A stretch of 64,000 bases of DNA from an uncultured Ruminococcus sp. (GTDB lineage: Bacteria > Bacillota > Clostridia > Oscillospirales > Ruminococcaceae). The stretch is from positions 62,001 through 126,000 of the forward strand of contig CANQJV010000001.1 of assembly GCA_947624295.1 (NCBI GenBank), given 5' to 3'. A program made the translations under genes and the position numbers. The notes beneath the pieces are model-generated. The model made no database searches, was not told the origin of the DNA, and saw only the letters and a program-made list of their open reading frames with translations. Shown in pieces: positions 10,650 through 20,549 of this stretch (position 1 is its first letter; each line of letters opens with the position of its first letter).

Positions 10650-11948
10650 ATGTTTGTATCTGAAAATCTTGCTGTAAATGAAAAGGGCAACCTTACAATA
10701 GGCGGTGCTGATACGGTGGAACTCGCAAAAGAATATGGTACACCGCTTTACGTTATGGACGAACAGCTTGTAAGGAAAAACTGCCGCCGTTTCAATGATA
10801 GTATCCGTAAATTCTACGGCGATAAGGGCAGAGTGCACTACGCAAGCAAGGCACTTTCGTGTATGGAAATGTGCAGAATTGTCGGAAGTGAGGGCTTAGG
10901 TCTTGACGCTGTATCAATCGGCGAACTGTATACAGCTGTAAAATCGGGCTTTGATACGTCGAAAATCGGATTCCACGGTAACAACAAGACTGACGAGGAA
11001 CTCGCCTACGCTGTAGAAATCGGTGTCGGTCATATTATCGTTGACAACATCAGCGAATTGCATAGGCTTGAGAAAATCGCACTGGAGCAAGGTAAAAAAC
11101 CACACATTATGTTCCGTATCAAGCCCGGTATCGATGCACATACACACGATTTCGTGAAAACAGGGCAGATTGACAGCAAATTCGGCTTTGCACTTGAAAC
11201 GGGTGAGGCTTTCGAGGCTGTAAAAGAGGCTATAAATTGCGAAAATGTGGAACTTTACGGTGTACACTGCCATATCGGTTCGCAAATTTTCGACATCGAA
11301 CCATTTGAAGAAGCCGCAAAAGTTATGCTTGAATTTATTGCTAAAATCAAGAACGAACTCGGCTATGAAATCAAGGGGCTTAATCTCGGCGGAGGATTCG
11401 GCATAAAGTACCTCAACGAACACGACCCGCAGCCTTTTGAGGTATTTATGGAGCGTGTTGCGGGAGTTGTTATGGCTGAATGCGAAAAACTTGACATTTC
11501 CCGTCCGTTCATTTACATTGAACCGGGTCGCTCAATCGCTGCACCTGCCGGAATTACGCTGTATACAGTCGGAGCCCGTAAGGAAATCCCCAATATAAGA
11601 ACATATGTTTCTGTTGACGGAAGTATGGCTGACAGTCCGAGGTATATCCTCTATAAATCCGAATACGAGGCTATTGTAGCTAACAAGGCGAATGAGGAGC
11701 GTTCCGAACGTGTGACAATCGCAGGAAAATGTTGTGAAAGCGGTGACTTAATCGGCGAAAATATGCCGTTACAGCACGCTGAAGCAGGTGATATTATTGC
11801 AGTATGCGCAACAGGTGCATATAATTACTCAATGTCATCGAATTACAACAGATTACAAAAGCCTGCCGTTGTATTCGTGAACGACGGTAAATCGAGAATC
11901 GCTGTAAAACGTGAAACTCTTGACGATATAATCAGGAATGATATATAA
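10650..11948 (+). CDS. lysA: Diaminopimelate decarboxylase
   Basis: PLYVMDE, VHYASKAL, GGGFGIKY, EPGRSIAAPAG, CCESGD; RBS gaaaggaag. Confidence 0.95.
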   Translation: MFVSENLAVNEKGNLTIGGADTVELAKEYGTPLYVMDEQLVRKNCRRFNDSIRKFYGDKGRVHYASKALSCMEMCRIVGSEGLGLDAVSIGELYTAVKSGFDTSKIGFHGNNKTDEELAYAVEIGVGHIIVDNISELHRLEKIALEQGKKPHIMFRIKPGIDAHTHDFVKTGQIDSKFGFALETGEAFEAVKEAINCENVELYGVHCHIGSQIFDIEPFEEAAKVMLEFIAKIKNELGYEIKGLNLGGGFGIKYLNEHDPQPFEVFMERVAGVVMAECEKLDISRPFIYIEPGRSIAAPAGITLYTVGARKEIPNIRTYVSVDGSMADSPRYILYKSEYEAIVANKANEERSERVTIAGKCCESGDLIGENMPLQHAEAGDIIAVCATGAYNYSMSSNYNRLQKPAVVFVNDGKSRIAVKRETLDDIIRNDI

Positions 11949-12048
11949 TTCGTGCAAAATAACTAAAATCACAAGCAAATTTTGTGTGATATTGCCTGTA
12001 GACTTTTTCGGGAGTTCAAAACAAAAATTTTACTCTAATAATAAAAAC

Positions 12049-12078
12049 AAGCCCTGTAGTTGATTCTACAGGGCTTTT
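12049..12078. terminator. Bidirectional terminator between lysA and copA
   Basis: AAGCCCTGTAG-ttgatt-CTACAGGGCTTTT. Confidence 0.85.
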
Positions 12079-12080
12079 GT

Positions 12081-12287
12081 TCAGGCAATGCTTACAACTT
12101 CATAGCCTGCATCTGTTACGGCATTCTTAAGCACATCATCGGATACATCCTTTGAAAGCTCAATATATGCGCATTTGTCGTCAAGGGAAACTTCAGCGGA
12201 AACACCGTCGATTGCGTTCAGGACTTTCGTGACCATTCCCGTGCAGTGATTACACATCATACCCTCAATTTTCATAGTTTTTTTCAT
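12081..12287 (-). CDS. copZ: Possible internally initiated CopZ-like copper chaperone (68 aa), in frame within the copA ORF
   Basis: Minus strand reads GAGAGGAGGTGAAAATAATGAAAAAAACTATG: a strong SD 6 nt before an in-frame ATG, followed by a complete HMA domain. Confidence 0.55.
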   Translation of the reverse strand: MKKTMKIEGMMCNHCTGMVTKVLNAIDGVSAEVSLDDKCAYIELSKDVSDDVLKNAVTDAGYEVVSIA

Positions 12288-14576
12288 TATTTTCACCTCC
12301 TCTCGCTGATTTTCTGTATCATTTTTGTGCATTTTGAACAAATTCAATCTGAGAGCATTCGTTACAACGCAAACTGAACTCAGACTCATTGCAGCTGCTC
12401 CGAACATAGGATTAAGTTGCCAATGAAATATGGGGTAAAACAGTCCTGCTGCCAACGGTATACCGAGAGCATTATAAAATAACGCCCAAAAAAGATTCTG
12501 CTTTATATTGCGGATTGTAGCTTTACTGAGGCGGATTGCCTCAACCGCATCAAGCAAATCATTTTTCATAAGGACAATATCAGCTGATTCTATCGCAATA
12601 TCCTGCCCTGCCCCGACTGCTATGCCGACATTCGCTGTAGCAAGCGCAGGCGCATCGTTGATACCGTCTCCAATCATTGCAACACATTTCCCGTCCGCTT
12701 GTAAATCCCTGACTACAGCAGTTTTATTTTGCGGGAGAAGTTCAGCGTGTACCTCGTCTATCCCTAACTGACTGCGGATTGCTTCAGCTGTTTTAGCGTT
12801 GTCCCCTGTCAGCATAATCGTCCTGATTCCCATTGATTTCAACAAGTCAACCGCTTGTTTTGAAGTCTTTTTCACGTTGTCCGCCAATGAAATTATACCT
12901 GCACATTTACCGTCAATCGCCGTATACAGGGGAATTGCACCATTTTCAGCGAATTGCTCCGATTTAGCAGTAAAAGCGGATATATCAACCTTATTTTGCT
13001 CCATAAGCCGGCTATTGCCGATTATTACGCTTTTGCCGTTTGTTTCGCCTGATAACCCTCCGCCTTCAGTTTCTTTGTAAGCAGTACACGGATTCAAGCT
13101 GATTTTCTTTGCTGAACAGTACTCAACTATCGATTTGGCAAGAGGGTGCGAGGAATTTTTTTCAACTGAACCGACCAGTGCCAGAAATTCATTTTCGCTG
13201 ATTTTATCTGTAAATACCTCCTGCACTGACGGTTTACCCTCCGTGCAAGTCCCCGTCTTATCAAGCACAACCGCATTCACATGGTGTGCAGTTTCAAGGC
13301 TCTCCGCTGATTTTATGAGAATACCATTAGATGCGCCTTTTCCTGTACCAACCATTATTGCTGTAGGCGTAGCAAGTCCCAGTGAACACGGGCAAGAAAT
13401 CACAAGAACAGATATTCCTGCTTTCAGGGCTGAGGCAAAATTCCTTGTGATAACAAGCCACACAATCGCCGATATAACTGCAATTACAATGACTACAGGT
13501 ACAAATATTCCGCTGATTTTATCCGCAAGACGTGCTATAGGGGCTTTACTTGCGGAAGCCTCCTCTACAAGTGCTATGATTTGCGAAAGTGTTGAATCTT
13601 TTTCAGCTTTATCACATCGGCATTTCACAAAACCACTCGTTGAAACACTCGCACTCATAAGCGTATCGCCGATATTTTTCTCAACAGGTACGCTTTCGCC
13701 TGTTAAAGCTGACTGGTCAACGGAACAATTCCCCTCGATAACTGTCGCATCACATGGGACTGTTTTCCCTGCCCTGAGAATAAACACATCACCGACTGCT
13801 ATTTCACTCGCAGGGATTTCAACTTCTTTGCCGTCACGGATAATTACAGCAGTTTTCGGGGCAAGATTGACGAGTTTACTCACCGCATCGGAAGTTTTCC
13901 GCTTACTTTTCGCCTCAAGATATTTCCCGACCGTTATAAGCGTGAGTATCATTCCGCACGATTCGTAGTACAGATTCATCATATACCCGTGTGCTGTATC
14001 GAAATCATTTCTGCCCATAAAGTACGCAAGCATATAAGTCCCGTAAACACTGTAAACAAAAGCTGACGTTGCTCCCAGAGCTATAAGGCTGTCCATATTA
14101 GGCGAACGGTGCAGGAGATTCCTGAAACCGTTGCGGAAAAAATGAAAGTTGAGGGCGATAATCGGCACTGTAAGCAACAATTGTGTCAAGGCGAAAATCA
14201 TCATATTTTCGTGACCTGTAAAAATTGACGGTACTGGTAAACCGAACATATGTCCCATACAAATATAAAAAAGCGGTATCAGGAAACATATTGACGAAAT
14301 CAGCCTGTTTTTCATTTTCCTGATTTCGTCATCAGCTGTATTTGCGGATTTCACGGGATTTGCGCCTTTTTCTGACGCTCCGTAGCCTGCGTTTTCAACT
14401 GCCGAAATTATTTGAGATACGCCCGTAACTCTGTCGTCAAATTCAACCTGCATAGAATTTTGCAGAAGATTCACATTTACCTCTGAAACTCCCGAAACGC
14501 TCCGTACAGCCTTTTCTACGTGTGACTGACACGCTGAACAGGTCATTCCCGTAACATCAAATTTCAACTTTTTCAT
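12081..14576 (-). CDS. copA: Copper-translocating P-type ATPase with an additional C-terminal HMA (CopZ-like) domain
   Basis: N-terminal GMTCSACQSHVEKA, CPC motif ISCPCSLGLATP, DKTGTCTEGK, GDGINDAPAL; C-terminal GMMCNHCTGMVTKVL. Confidence 0.94.
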   Translation of the reverse strand: MKKLKFDVTGMTCSACQSHVEKAVRSVSGVSEVNVNLLQNSMQVEFDDRVTGVSQIISAVENAGYGASEKGANPVKSANTADDEIRKMKNRLISSICFLIPLFYICMGHMFGLPVPSIFTGHENMMIFALTQLLLTVPIIALNFHFFRNGFRNLLHRSPNMDSLIALGATSAFVYSVYGTYMLAYFMGRNDFDTAHGYMMNLYYESCGMILTLITVGKYLEAKSKRKTSDAVSKLVNLAPKTAVIIRDGKEVEIPASEIAVGDVFILRAGKTVPCDATVIEGNCSVDQSALTGESVPVEKNIGDTLMSASVSTSGFVKCRCDKAEKDSTLSQIIALVEEASASKAPIARLADKISGIFVPVVIVIAVISAIVWLVITRNFASALKAGISVLVISCPCSLGLATPTAIMVGTGKGASNGILIKSAESLETAHHVNAVVLDKTGTCTEGKPSVQEVFTDKISENEFLALVGSVEKNSSHPLAKSIVEYCSAKKISLNPCTAYKETEGGGLSGETNGKSVIIGNSRLMEQNKVDISAFTAKSEQFAENGAIPLYTAIDGKCAGIISLADNVKKTSKQAVDLLKSMGIRTIMLTGDNAKTAEAIRSQLGIDEVHAELLPQNKTAVVRDLQADGKCVAMIGDGINDAPALATANVGIAVGAGQDIAIESADIVLMKNDLLDAVEAIRLSKATIRNIKQNLFWALFYNALGIPLAAGLFYPIFHWQLNPMFGAAAMSLSSVCVVTNALRLNLFKMHKNDTENQREEVKIMKKTMKIEGMMCNHCTGMVTKVLNAIDGVSAEVSLDDKCAYIELSKDVSDDVLKNAVTDAGYEVVSIA

Positions 14577-14587
14577 AAAAAATCACC

Positions 14588-14905
14588 TTACTTCAATTTT
14601 TTCATCAGGTCAACAGCCTCATTTACAATATCAGTATTGCCTTTTTTTACTTCTTCAATCACACAAGTGTTCATATGTTCACTCAAAACAATATACCCTA
14701 CATTTTGCAAGGCACTTTCAACAGCGGAAATCTGATTGAGTATATCTCCGCAATACCTGTTCTCGTCAAGCATTTTCTGTATACCGTTCAACTGCCCTAT
14801 TATACGGTTGATGCGGTTTCGTAACTGGTGCAGAGTTTCATCATTGCGAGGGGTATTCTTGAAACGGCAGCAGCATTCGTTTATATTTATATTTTCGTTA
14901 TCCAT
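14588..14905 (-). CDS. csoR: CsoR/FrmR-family metal-sensing repressor
   Basis: LRNRINRIIGQLNGIQKMLDENRYCGDILNQISAVESALQNVG...HMNTCV; next to copA; RBS AGAGGTG. Confidence 0.88.
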   Translation of the reverse strand: MDNENININECCCRFKNTPRNDETLHQLRNRINRIIGQLNGIQKMLDENRYCGDILNQISAVESALQNVGYIVLSEHMNTCVIEEVKKGNTDIVNEAVDLMKKLK

Positions 14906-14918
14906 AAAATCACCTCTT

Positions 14919-15080
14919 ATACTAATTTCATTCTAAAAAACGTGCAAGATTTGCGGATAGATTGCGCCTGTTACAAGGAAAAGGGACGAAGCCATACTAA
15001 TGTATGTCGAGTCACTTTGACGCAGTAACAGGTGCGAGATAGTCGCAAAGATTGTCGGGTTTTTAGAATGAAATTAGTAT
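14919..15080. mobile_element. MITE-like 162-bp element with perfect 21-bp terminal inverted repeats
   Basis: ATACTAATTTCATTCTAAAAA at 14919-14939 and TTTTTAGAATGAAATTAGTAT at 15060-15080. The interior is a long imperfect hairpin (tttgcggatagattgcgcctgttac / gtaacaggtgcgagatagtcgcaaa). Confidence 0.8.
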
Positions 15081-15084
15081 CAGT

Positions 15085-15144
15085 ATACTCCTATGGGGTA
15101 TCTGTTCTGTATAAAATTATATACCCCGTGGGAGTATTTGTCAA
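15085..15144 (-). promoter_or_regulatory. csoR promoter with two CsoR-operator-like inverted repeats
   Basis: On the minus strand TTGACA (15144-15139) - 17 bp - TATAAT (15121-15116). Operator-like ATACCCCgtGGGAGTAT at 15121-15137 fills the spacer; second site ATACTCCtaTGGGGTAT at 15085-15101. Confidence 0.7.
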
Positions 15145-15171
15145 GTACTTTCGATAAATTTTTATTATTTA

Positions 15172-15208
15172 ACAAAAAAGTACCGAATACTATCAAAATA
15201 TTCGGCAC
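15172..15208 (-). terminator. Rho-independent terminator after the kinase-like gene
   Basis: Minus strand GTGCCGAATATTTTGATAGTATTCGGTACTTTTTTG. Confidence 0.75.
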
Positions 15209-15235
15209 ATTTTTAATTTATTCTGTTAATTTATT

Positions 15236-17332
15236 TCACCATACACCCACTTCACCGCCGGGATTTTCCGGTTCAACGGGAGGAGGTTCTACAACAGGCG
15301 GGTCAGTCACTACCTGAGGAGGGTCTGTTACCACCTGAGGAGGGTCTGTTACCACCGGAGGAGGTTCTGTCACTACCGGAGGGTCTGTAGAAGGCGGATT
15401 TGTTGCAACGGGTGCAGCTGTCGCTGCAACTGTTGTGGACGGTGCTTCCGTCGTATAAGCAGGCGTTGTATCCTGACTGTAATTAGTCTGAGGTGCCTGA
15501 ACTTCGGCATCTTTTGGGATATAGTACACTATCAGCTTGCTGTCTTTATTGCTGAAAGTCTGTCCTGCCCATACTTCTTTGCCGTCAACCTGCAACTGAG
15601 TTATCGTGTCGGCGTAACCGTATAAATTAGTTGATTCAACAAAAGTATAGCTTGAAATACCTGCCTTTTTCAGTTCATTCTCGTACTGCGATACGGTTAA
15701 TCCGCTGTATGCAGGGATTTCTGCAGTTTCCTTGCCGTTGCTTACAGTGATTTTGACTGTTGAGCCCTTTGAAACCATTGTACCTGCATCTATATCCTGT
15801 TTTGTAATCATATCGATTTCGTGAACGTCATCGAATTCATAAGTAACATCAAATTCAAAATAATCGCCGTACTTTTCCTGAATAAGTTCATAAAATTTAC
15901 CAACAAGATTAGGCATTTCAGTATCAGCAACTTCTTCAGTTGTATCCTCGTCTTCTGACTGCGTATCGGTAACTATATTATCCGCAAGAGATGAGGAACT
16001 CCTTGAAAATGACTGTTCATCGCCGTTATCTTTCGGGACGAACACACGCATTATAAACACTGAAATTATAACAAGTATCGCAAGGAGCAGTATTGTTATT
16101 ACTACAGGCACTTTCAGCCTGTCTACAGTACTCACTCTCTCATACTGATACTCATTGTATTCCTCACGGGGACGGCGGTTCTCGTGCTGTTGAGGTCTGG
16201 GACGGCGTTCCCTGTTATCAGGTCTTGGCTGAGGCGGATATTGCGGTGGCTGAGGTTGCTGAGGGCGGTTCTGCACCGGTTCAAGCGGAGTTATCGGCTG
16301 TTTCGGAGCAGTTTGTCTTTGTTCAGGGCGAACAGGCTGTTTAGGTGCAACGGGCTGCTTAGGTACAACAGGCTGTTCGAAAAGACGTGTGACAAGTTCA
16401 GTTATCGTCTGTATTCTCTCGTCACCATTGAGTTTCATACCGTCCATAATTGTCTTTGATACGTGTGCGGGAATATTCTTGTTCAGTTTCGCAGGCTCGC
16501 ACAAATCATCATTTTTCAGGCGTTCCTGAGCGTCAACAGGCATACACCCCGTTAAAGTACGGTACAGCAATGCACACACGCTGTAAATATCAGTCCACGA
16601 ACCTTGTCGGCTGGAGCTGTTAGCGGAATACTGTTCAGGGGCAGTATATCCTTTGTAGAGTTCGTAATCAAGCCCTGCTTCAGCCGTTCTGACCGCTGAA
16701 ATACAAAAGCCTGATAATTTCAGTTCGCCCTTATCGTTGATATATACAGTTTCGGGGCTGATTGCACGGTGAATTATCGCTGCATTATGCAAAATGCCGA
16801 TAGTTGTGAAAAGCGGTGGAAATAATTTAGCGACTTGTTCCCAACTCAATTCCCCTGCATTATCTTTGAGGTAATCTATTACTTTCTGCCCGTCAAGATA
16901 TTCGAAAACTGTATATGTTGTGTTATTATCGGCAAACATATCAAGTACGGGATTTATATTAGAATTATTCCTCAATTGTGCAAGAGCCTTGTTAAGTTCG
17001 GTAAATTCAGCCATAAACGCCTTATATTTCGCAAGATTATTGTAATTTACGCTGATTGTTGCTTTACCCTTTACTCTTGTGCAGAATTTAGCCGGCATAT
17101 ATTCCCTCAATATGACTTTACAGCCGGTTGAAATATCATAGCCGACATAAGATGCACCTTCCCCGTTGTAACTCAGCAGAATCCCGACCATATACCTGTC
17201 ATGCAGGACTGTACCAGGGATTATATACCTTGCGTTATACGGAGTAGTATCATCGAATCCGCAGTGGGGACAGATATGCTGCTCTATGTCATATTTTTCC
17301 ATACATCTGTAACAGAATCTACGTTCTCCCAA
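15236..17332 (-). CDS. Zinc-ribbon / protein-kinase-like / TM / PASTA protein, probable pseudokinase
   Basis: CYRC...CPHCG ribbon; kinase-like region with HRAISPETVYI (HRD altered) and LSGFCIS (DFG altered); TM segment; two PASTA-like repeats; Pro/Thr-rich tail. Confidence 0.8.
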   Translation of the reverse strand: MGERRFCYRCMEKYDIEQHICPHCGFDDTTPYNARYIIPGTVLHDRYMVGILLSYNGEGASYVGYDISTGCKVILREYMPAKFCTRVKGKATISVNYNNLAKYKAFMAEFTELNKALAQLRNNSNINPVLDMFADNNTTYTVFEYLDGQKVIDYLKDNAGELSWEQVAKLFPPLFTTIGILHNAAIIHRAISPETVYINDKGELKLSGFCISAVRTAEAGLDYELYKGYTAPEQYSANSSSRQGSWTDIYSVCALLYRTLTGCMPVDAQERLKNDDLCEPAKLNKNIPAHVSKTIMDGMKLNGDERIQTITELVTRLFEQPVVPKQPVAPKQPVRPEQRQTAPKQPITPLEPVQNRPQQPQPPQYPPQPRPDNRERRPRPQQHENRRPREEYNEYQYERVSTVDRLKVPVVITILLLAILVIISVFIMRVFVPKDNGDEQSFSRSSSSLADNIVTDTQSEDEDTTEEVADTEMPNLVGKFYELIQEKYGDYFEFDVTYEFDDVHEIDMITKQDIDAGTMVSKGSTVKITVSNGKETAEIPAYSGLTVSQYENELKKAGISSYTFVESTNLYGYADTITQLQVDGKEVWAGQTFSNKDSKLIVYYIPKDAEVQAPQTNYSQDTTPAYTTEAPSTTVAATAAPVATNPPSTDPPVVTEPPPVVTDPPQVVTDPPQVVTDPPVVEPPPVEPENPGGEVGVW

Positions 17333-17449
17333 AGCAGTTCCTCCTTTTAATAATATATTTGAATTACATTCATATTTATTTTATCAGAATTTTTTCAAAA
17401 AGTCAACTACAAATGCAAATATGATACTAATTTGTAATAATTAGAACAT

Positions 17450-18724
17450 TCACGCCTTATTCTTGAGGGAATCAATAAGTTCCTGCGCTGAAAGCATTAT
17501 CCCCAATTTACCGCTTGTGTACGTGATACCGCCTTGCAACCACACTGCAAACGGTTCTCTGATTGGAGCGTCCGCTGATAACTCGATAGATGCGCCATTA
17601 GTGAATGCTCCTGCTGCCATAATGACTTTGTCAGCGTAACCCGGCATATCCCACGGTTCAGGCATAACAAACGAATCAACAGGCGCACCTTTTTGTATTC
17701 CACGGCAAAATGCTGTCAAGTTTTCCTCGTTACCGAGTTCAATCGCTGTAATTATATCCCCTCTTGCCTCGTCTTTCAACGGCGAACATTTGTACCCCAT
17801 AAGCGTAAAGAGTTCACTCGCAAAAACTGCTGTTTTCTTTGCGGAGGCAACAACGTCAGGCGCAAAAAATAAGCCCAGCAACATTTCTCTGTTCATTCCG
17901 AGCGTACAGCCGACTTCTTTGCCCATTCCCACGCACGTAAGCCTATATGAACAAAGTTCCACCAAGTCGGCTCTGCCCGCAATATATCCGCCTGTACGTG
18001 CTATACCTCCGCCTGCATTCTTGATTAGTGACCCGATAATTATATCCGCACCTACTTCAGACGGTTCACGCCACTCCACAAATTCGCCATAGCAGTTGTC
18101 AACCATAATTATAGCTTCAGGGTTACTTTTTCTCACCGCCTGCACCATTTTTTCTATGTCCGCAACAGTGAATGCAAGCCTTAATGAGTACCCTCTCGAC
18201 CGCTGTATATAGGCGACTTTCGCTCCGCTGACAGCTTTGGTTATGCCCTCGTAATCAGGCGTACCGTCCTCAAGCAAATCAACTTGAGCGTACTCTACCC
18301 CGTAGTCCGCAAGTGAACCATTGTCCTTTATGCCTGCAATGCCGATGACTTCCTCAAGCGTATCGTACGGTTTCCCGGTAATCGATACAAGTTTATCGCC
18401 TGTCCGGAGTACCCCGAACAATGCCGTTGACAAGGCGTGTGTGCCTGATACAAAGTTAAACCGCACAAGTGCGTCCTCCGTACCTAAAACTTGCGCAAAT
18501 ACTTTGTCAATCACTTCCCTGCCGACATCTCCGTAACCGTATCCCGTTGAACCGTAAAAACACGGCTCACTTACTTTGTTGTCCGAAAACGCTTTTAGCA
18601 CTTTTGCTCCGCAATATTCCGCTGTTTTCTCGATTTCCTCAAACGCTTTTTTGCAGTTGAGTTCAGCCTGCTCCGCTAATGTCAGAATCTTCTCGCTGAA
18701 GTTATATATGTTACCTATATTCAT
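17450..18724 (-). CDS. PLP-dependent methionine gamma-lyase / aluminium-resistance family protein
   Basis: RFNFVSGTHALSTALFGVLR, VDNCYGEFVEWREPSEVGADIIIGSLIKNAGGGIARTGGYIAG. Confidence 0.85.
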   Translation of the reverse strand: MNIGNIYNFSEKILTLAEQAELNCKKAFEEIEKTAEYCGAKVLKAFSDNKVSEPCFYGSTGYGYGDVGREVIDKVFAQVLGTEDALVRFNFVSGTHALSTALFGVLRTGDKLVSITGKPYDTLEEVIGIAGIKDNGSLADYGVEYAQVDLLEDGTPDYEGITKAVSGAKVAYIQRSRGYSLRLAFTVADIEKMVQAVRKSNPEAIIMVDNCYGEFVEWREPSEVGADIIIGSLIKNAGGGIARTGGYIAGRADLVELCSYRLTCVGMGKEVGCTLGMNREMLLGLFFAPDVVASAKKTAVFASELFTLMGYKCSPLKDEARGDIITAIELGNEENLTAFCRGIQKGAPVDSFVMPEPWDMPGYADKVIMAAGAFTNGASIELSADAPIREPFAVWLQGGITYTSGKLGIMLSAQELIDSLKNKA

Positions 18725-18749
18725 AATATTCTCCTTAAATTCGCCTATA

Positions 18750-19538
18750 TTATAATTCGCCTTTATTTGCACTGTCCTTGTCAACGTCAATGCGCTCCAA
18801 AACTATTTCTTTTTCTACTTCCCTGAAACCGATTTCACGGTAGAAACTCACTCGTATATCAAGCGCAAACAAATACGCTTTTTTCCCTAAATTATTGAGG
18901 AAATACGCAAGCCATTTCAGGAAATCACGGGCGTAGCCACTCCCACGGGCTGATACTTTCGTGGCAACTTGCCCTATAAGTACCTCGTTCCCTATGTCAA
19001 ATACTACTGACGCTGTAGTACACCCCCTATAAGTGAAAACTCTGCTTATACCGTGCCTGCACCTATGTGACGTATCTGTATACCACAACGAAAAATCCGC
19101 TATATTCGGGAATCCCTCACTCAGTATATTGTACACTTCAGGCAGATTCGGGTCAAAATCAACGTATTCTTCCGCAAAATCAGTGCTTTTCTCATCGGGG
19201 ACAAGTTCAAAGACTGTCCTGTTGAGTACCTGATAATGCTCCTCAAGACCTATCTGCTCTAAAATCCTGCTGTCGCCCTCTACTCTGAACGGCAAGTTCA
19301 TATTGATGAAAAATCTCAGTTCATCTGTCGCCTGCAATTCCCCGTCCGTGCATATAATCAGCGTTGAATTGATTATGAACATATATCCCTTGCCTGTTTC
19401 GTCTGTAACCTCGTAGAATTGACAAAAATCATATCCTGCACCGTACGCTTTCATATATGCAAGCATTTTCCGCCCCGACAATGTCCGCATTAAAATCGCC
19501 TTATCAAGCCCGCTCTCGCTCTGTATCAGCTTTATCAT
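18750..19538 (-). CDS. GNAT-family N-acetyltransferase-like protein
   Basis: C-terminal VLIGQVATKVSARGSGYARDFLKWLAYFLNNLGKKAYLFALDIRVSFYREIGF. Confidence 0.65.
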   Translation of the reverse strand: MIKLIQSESGLDKAILMRTLSGRKMLAYMKAYGAGYDFCQFYEVTDETGKGYMFIINSTLIICTDGELQATDELRFFINMNLPFRVEGDSRILEQIGLEEHYQVLNRTVFELVPDEKSTDFAEEYVDFDPNLPEVYNILSEGFPNIADFSLWYTDTSHRCRHGISRVFTYRGCTTASVVFDIGNEVLIGQVATKVSARGSGYARDFLKWLAYFLNNLGKKAYLFALDIRVSFYREIGFREVEKEIVLERIDVDKDSANKGEL

Positions 19539-20545
19539 AATTCGTGTACCCTTTTAGCAAATTGCTTTGCAAGAACATATGTACTCTCTAAATCAGCTTT
19601 ATTTATCACGCAGGACGGACTATGCAAGTACCTGCACGGCAAAGATATAGCTATTGTACGCACTCCCGTGCCTGTAGTGTGGATAACTCCGCTGTCATTC
19701 CCTCCTGCAATCATAGTTTTGGTCTGACAAAGTATATCACATTCTTTTGCTGTAGCAAATGCTAATTTATAGAGTTCCTTATCGTAAACAGTTCGCCTAT
19801 CCATAAAGCCAACAACTGCACCTTTCCCTAATTCGCAGACTTTTTTGTTACCTATAACGCCGTCAATATCTCCTGCTGTTGTTGATTCAAGGACTATCGC
19901 AAAATCAGGATTCACCGCAGACGTACTTGCTCCCGCACCTCTCAAACCGATTTCCTCACGGGTGTTGAATACAAAATATGTGTCATATTCAGGCGTTTCC
20001 TGTATCATCTTCACCATAATTGCACACCCTGCACGGTCATCAACTGCTTTCGCCTTTATGCAGTTACCTAACTCCGTAAATTCTGATTCAAAACAAACAG
20101 AATCCCCTAATTTAATGTATTTTTCGGCTTGTTCACGTGTGTCAGCTCCTATGTCAATATACATACTGCTTGTTTCAGGTAACTTCTCCCGCTCAGCTTT
20201 CGTGAGGTTATGCACTGCTTTTGAGCCGATAACTCCATAAATATCACCTATTTTCACTTGCCTGCCCAGCATAACTCCTGTATCAATACCGCCTACTTCC
20301 GCAAAATTAAGCGTGCCGTCATCGTTGATATGTGTTACTATAAAGCCTACTTCATCCATATGGGCGCATATCATCAGCTTTTTCCCTGAATCTGATTTAC
20401 CTTTACAAAAACATATTAAGTTACCGAGGTTATCCGTCCTGTATTCGCAGTAATCCTTGATTCGGGAAATAATATATTCTCGAACAAGCGTTTCATTGCC
20501 CGAAATACCGTTGATTAAACATAATTCTTTTAATAAATTTATCAT
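19535..20545 (-). CDS. M42-family metallopeptidase
   Basis: AHMDEVGFIVTHI, AVDDRAGCAIMV, NTREEIGLRGA. Confidence 0.85.
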   Translation of the reverse strand: MINLLKELCLINGISGNETLVREYIISRIKDYCEYRTDNLGNLICFCKGKSDSGKKLMICAHMDEVGFIVTHINDDGTLNFAEVGGIDTGVMLGRQVKIGDIYGVIGSKAVHNLTKAEREKLPETSSMYIDIGADTREQAEKYIKLGDSVCFESEFTELGNCIKAKAVDDRAGCAIMVKMIQETPEYDTYFVFNTREEIGLRGAGASTSAVNPDFAIVLESTTAGDIDGVIGNKKVCELGKGAVVGFMDRRTVYDKELYKLAFATAKECDILCQTKTMIAGGNDSGVIHTTGTGVRTIAISLPCRYLHSPSCVINKADLESTYVLAKQFAKRVHEL

Positions 20546-20549
20546 ATTT

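Noticed and set aside
13135-13968. 277-aa plus-strand ORF
   Set aside because: Antisense to the copA coding frame; low-complexity composition and no RBS; a shadow ORF of biased codon usage.
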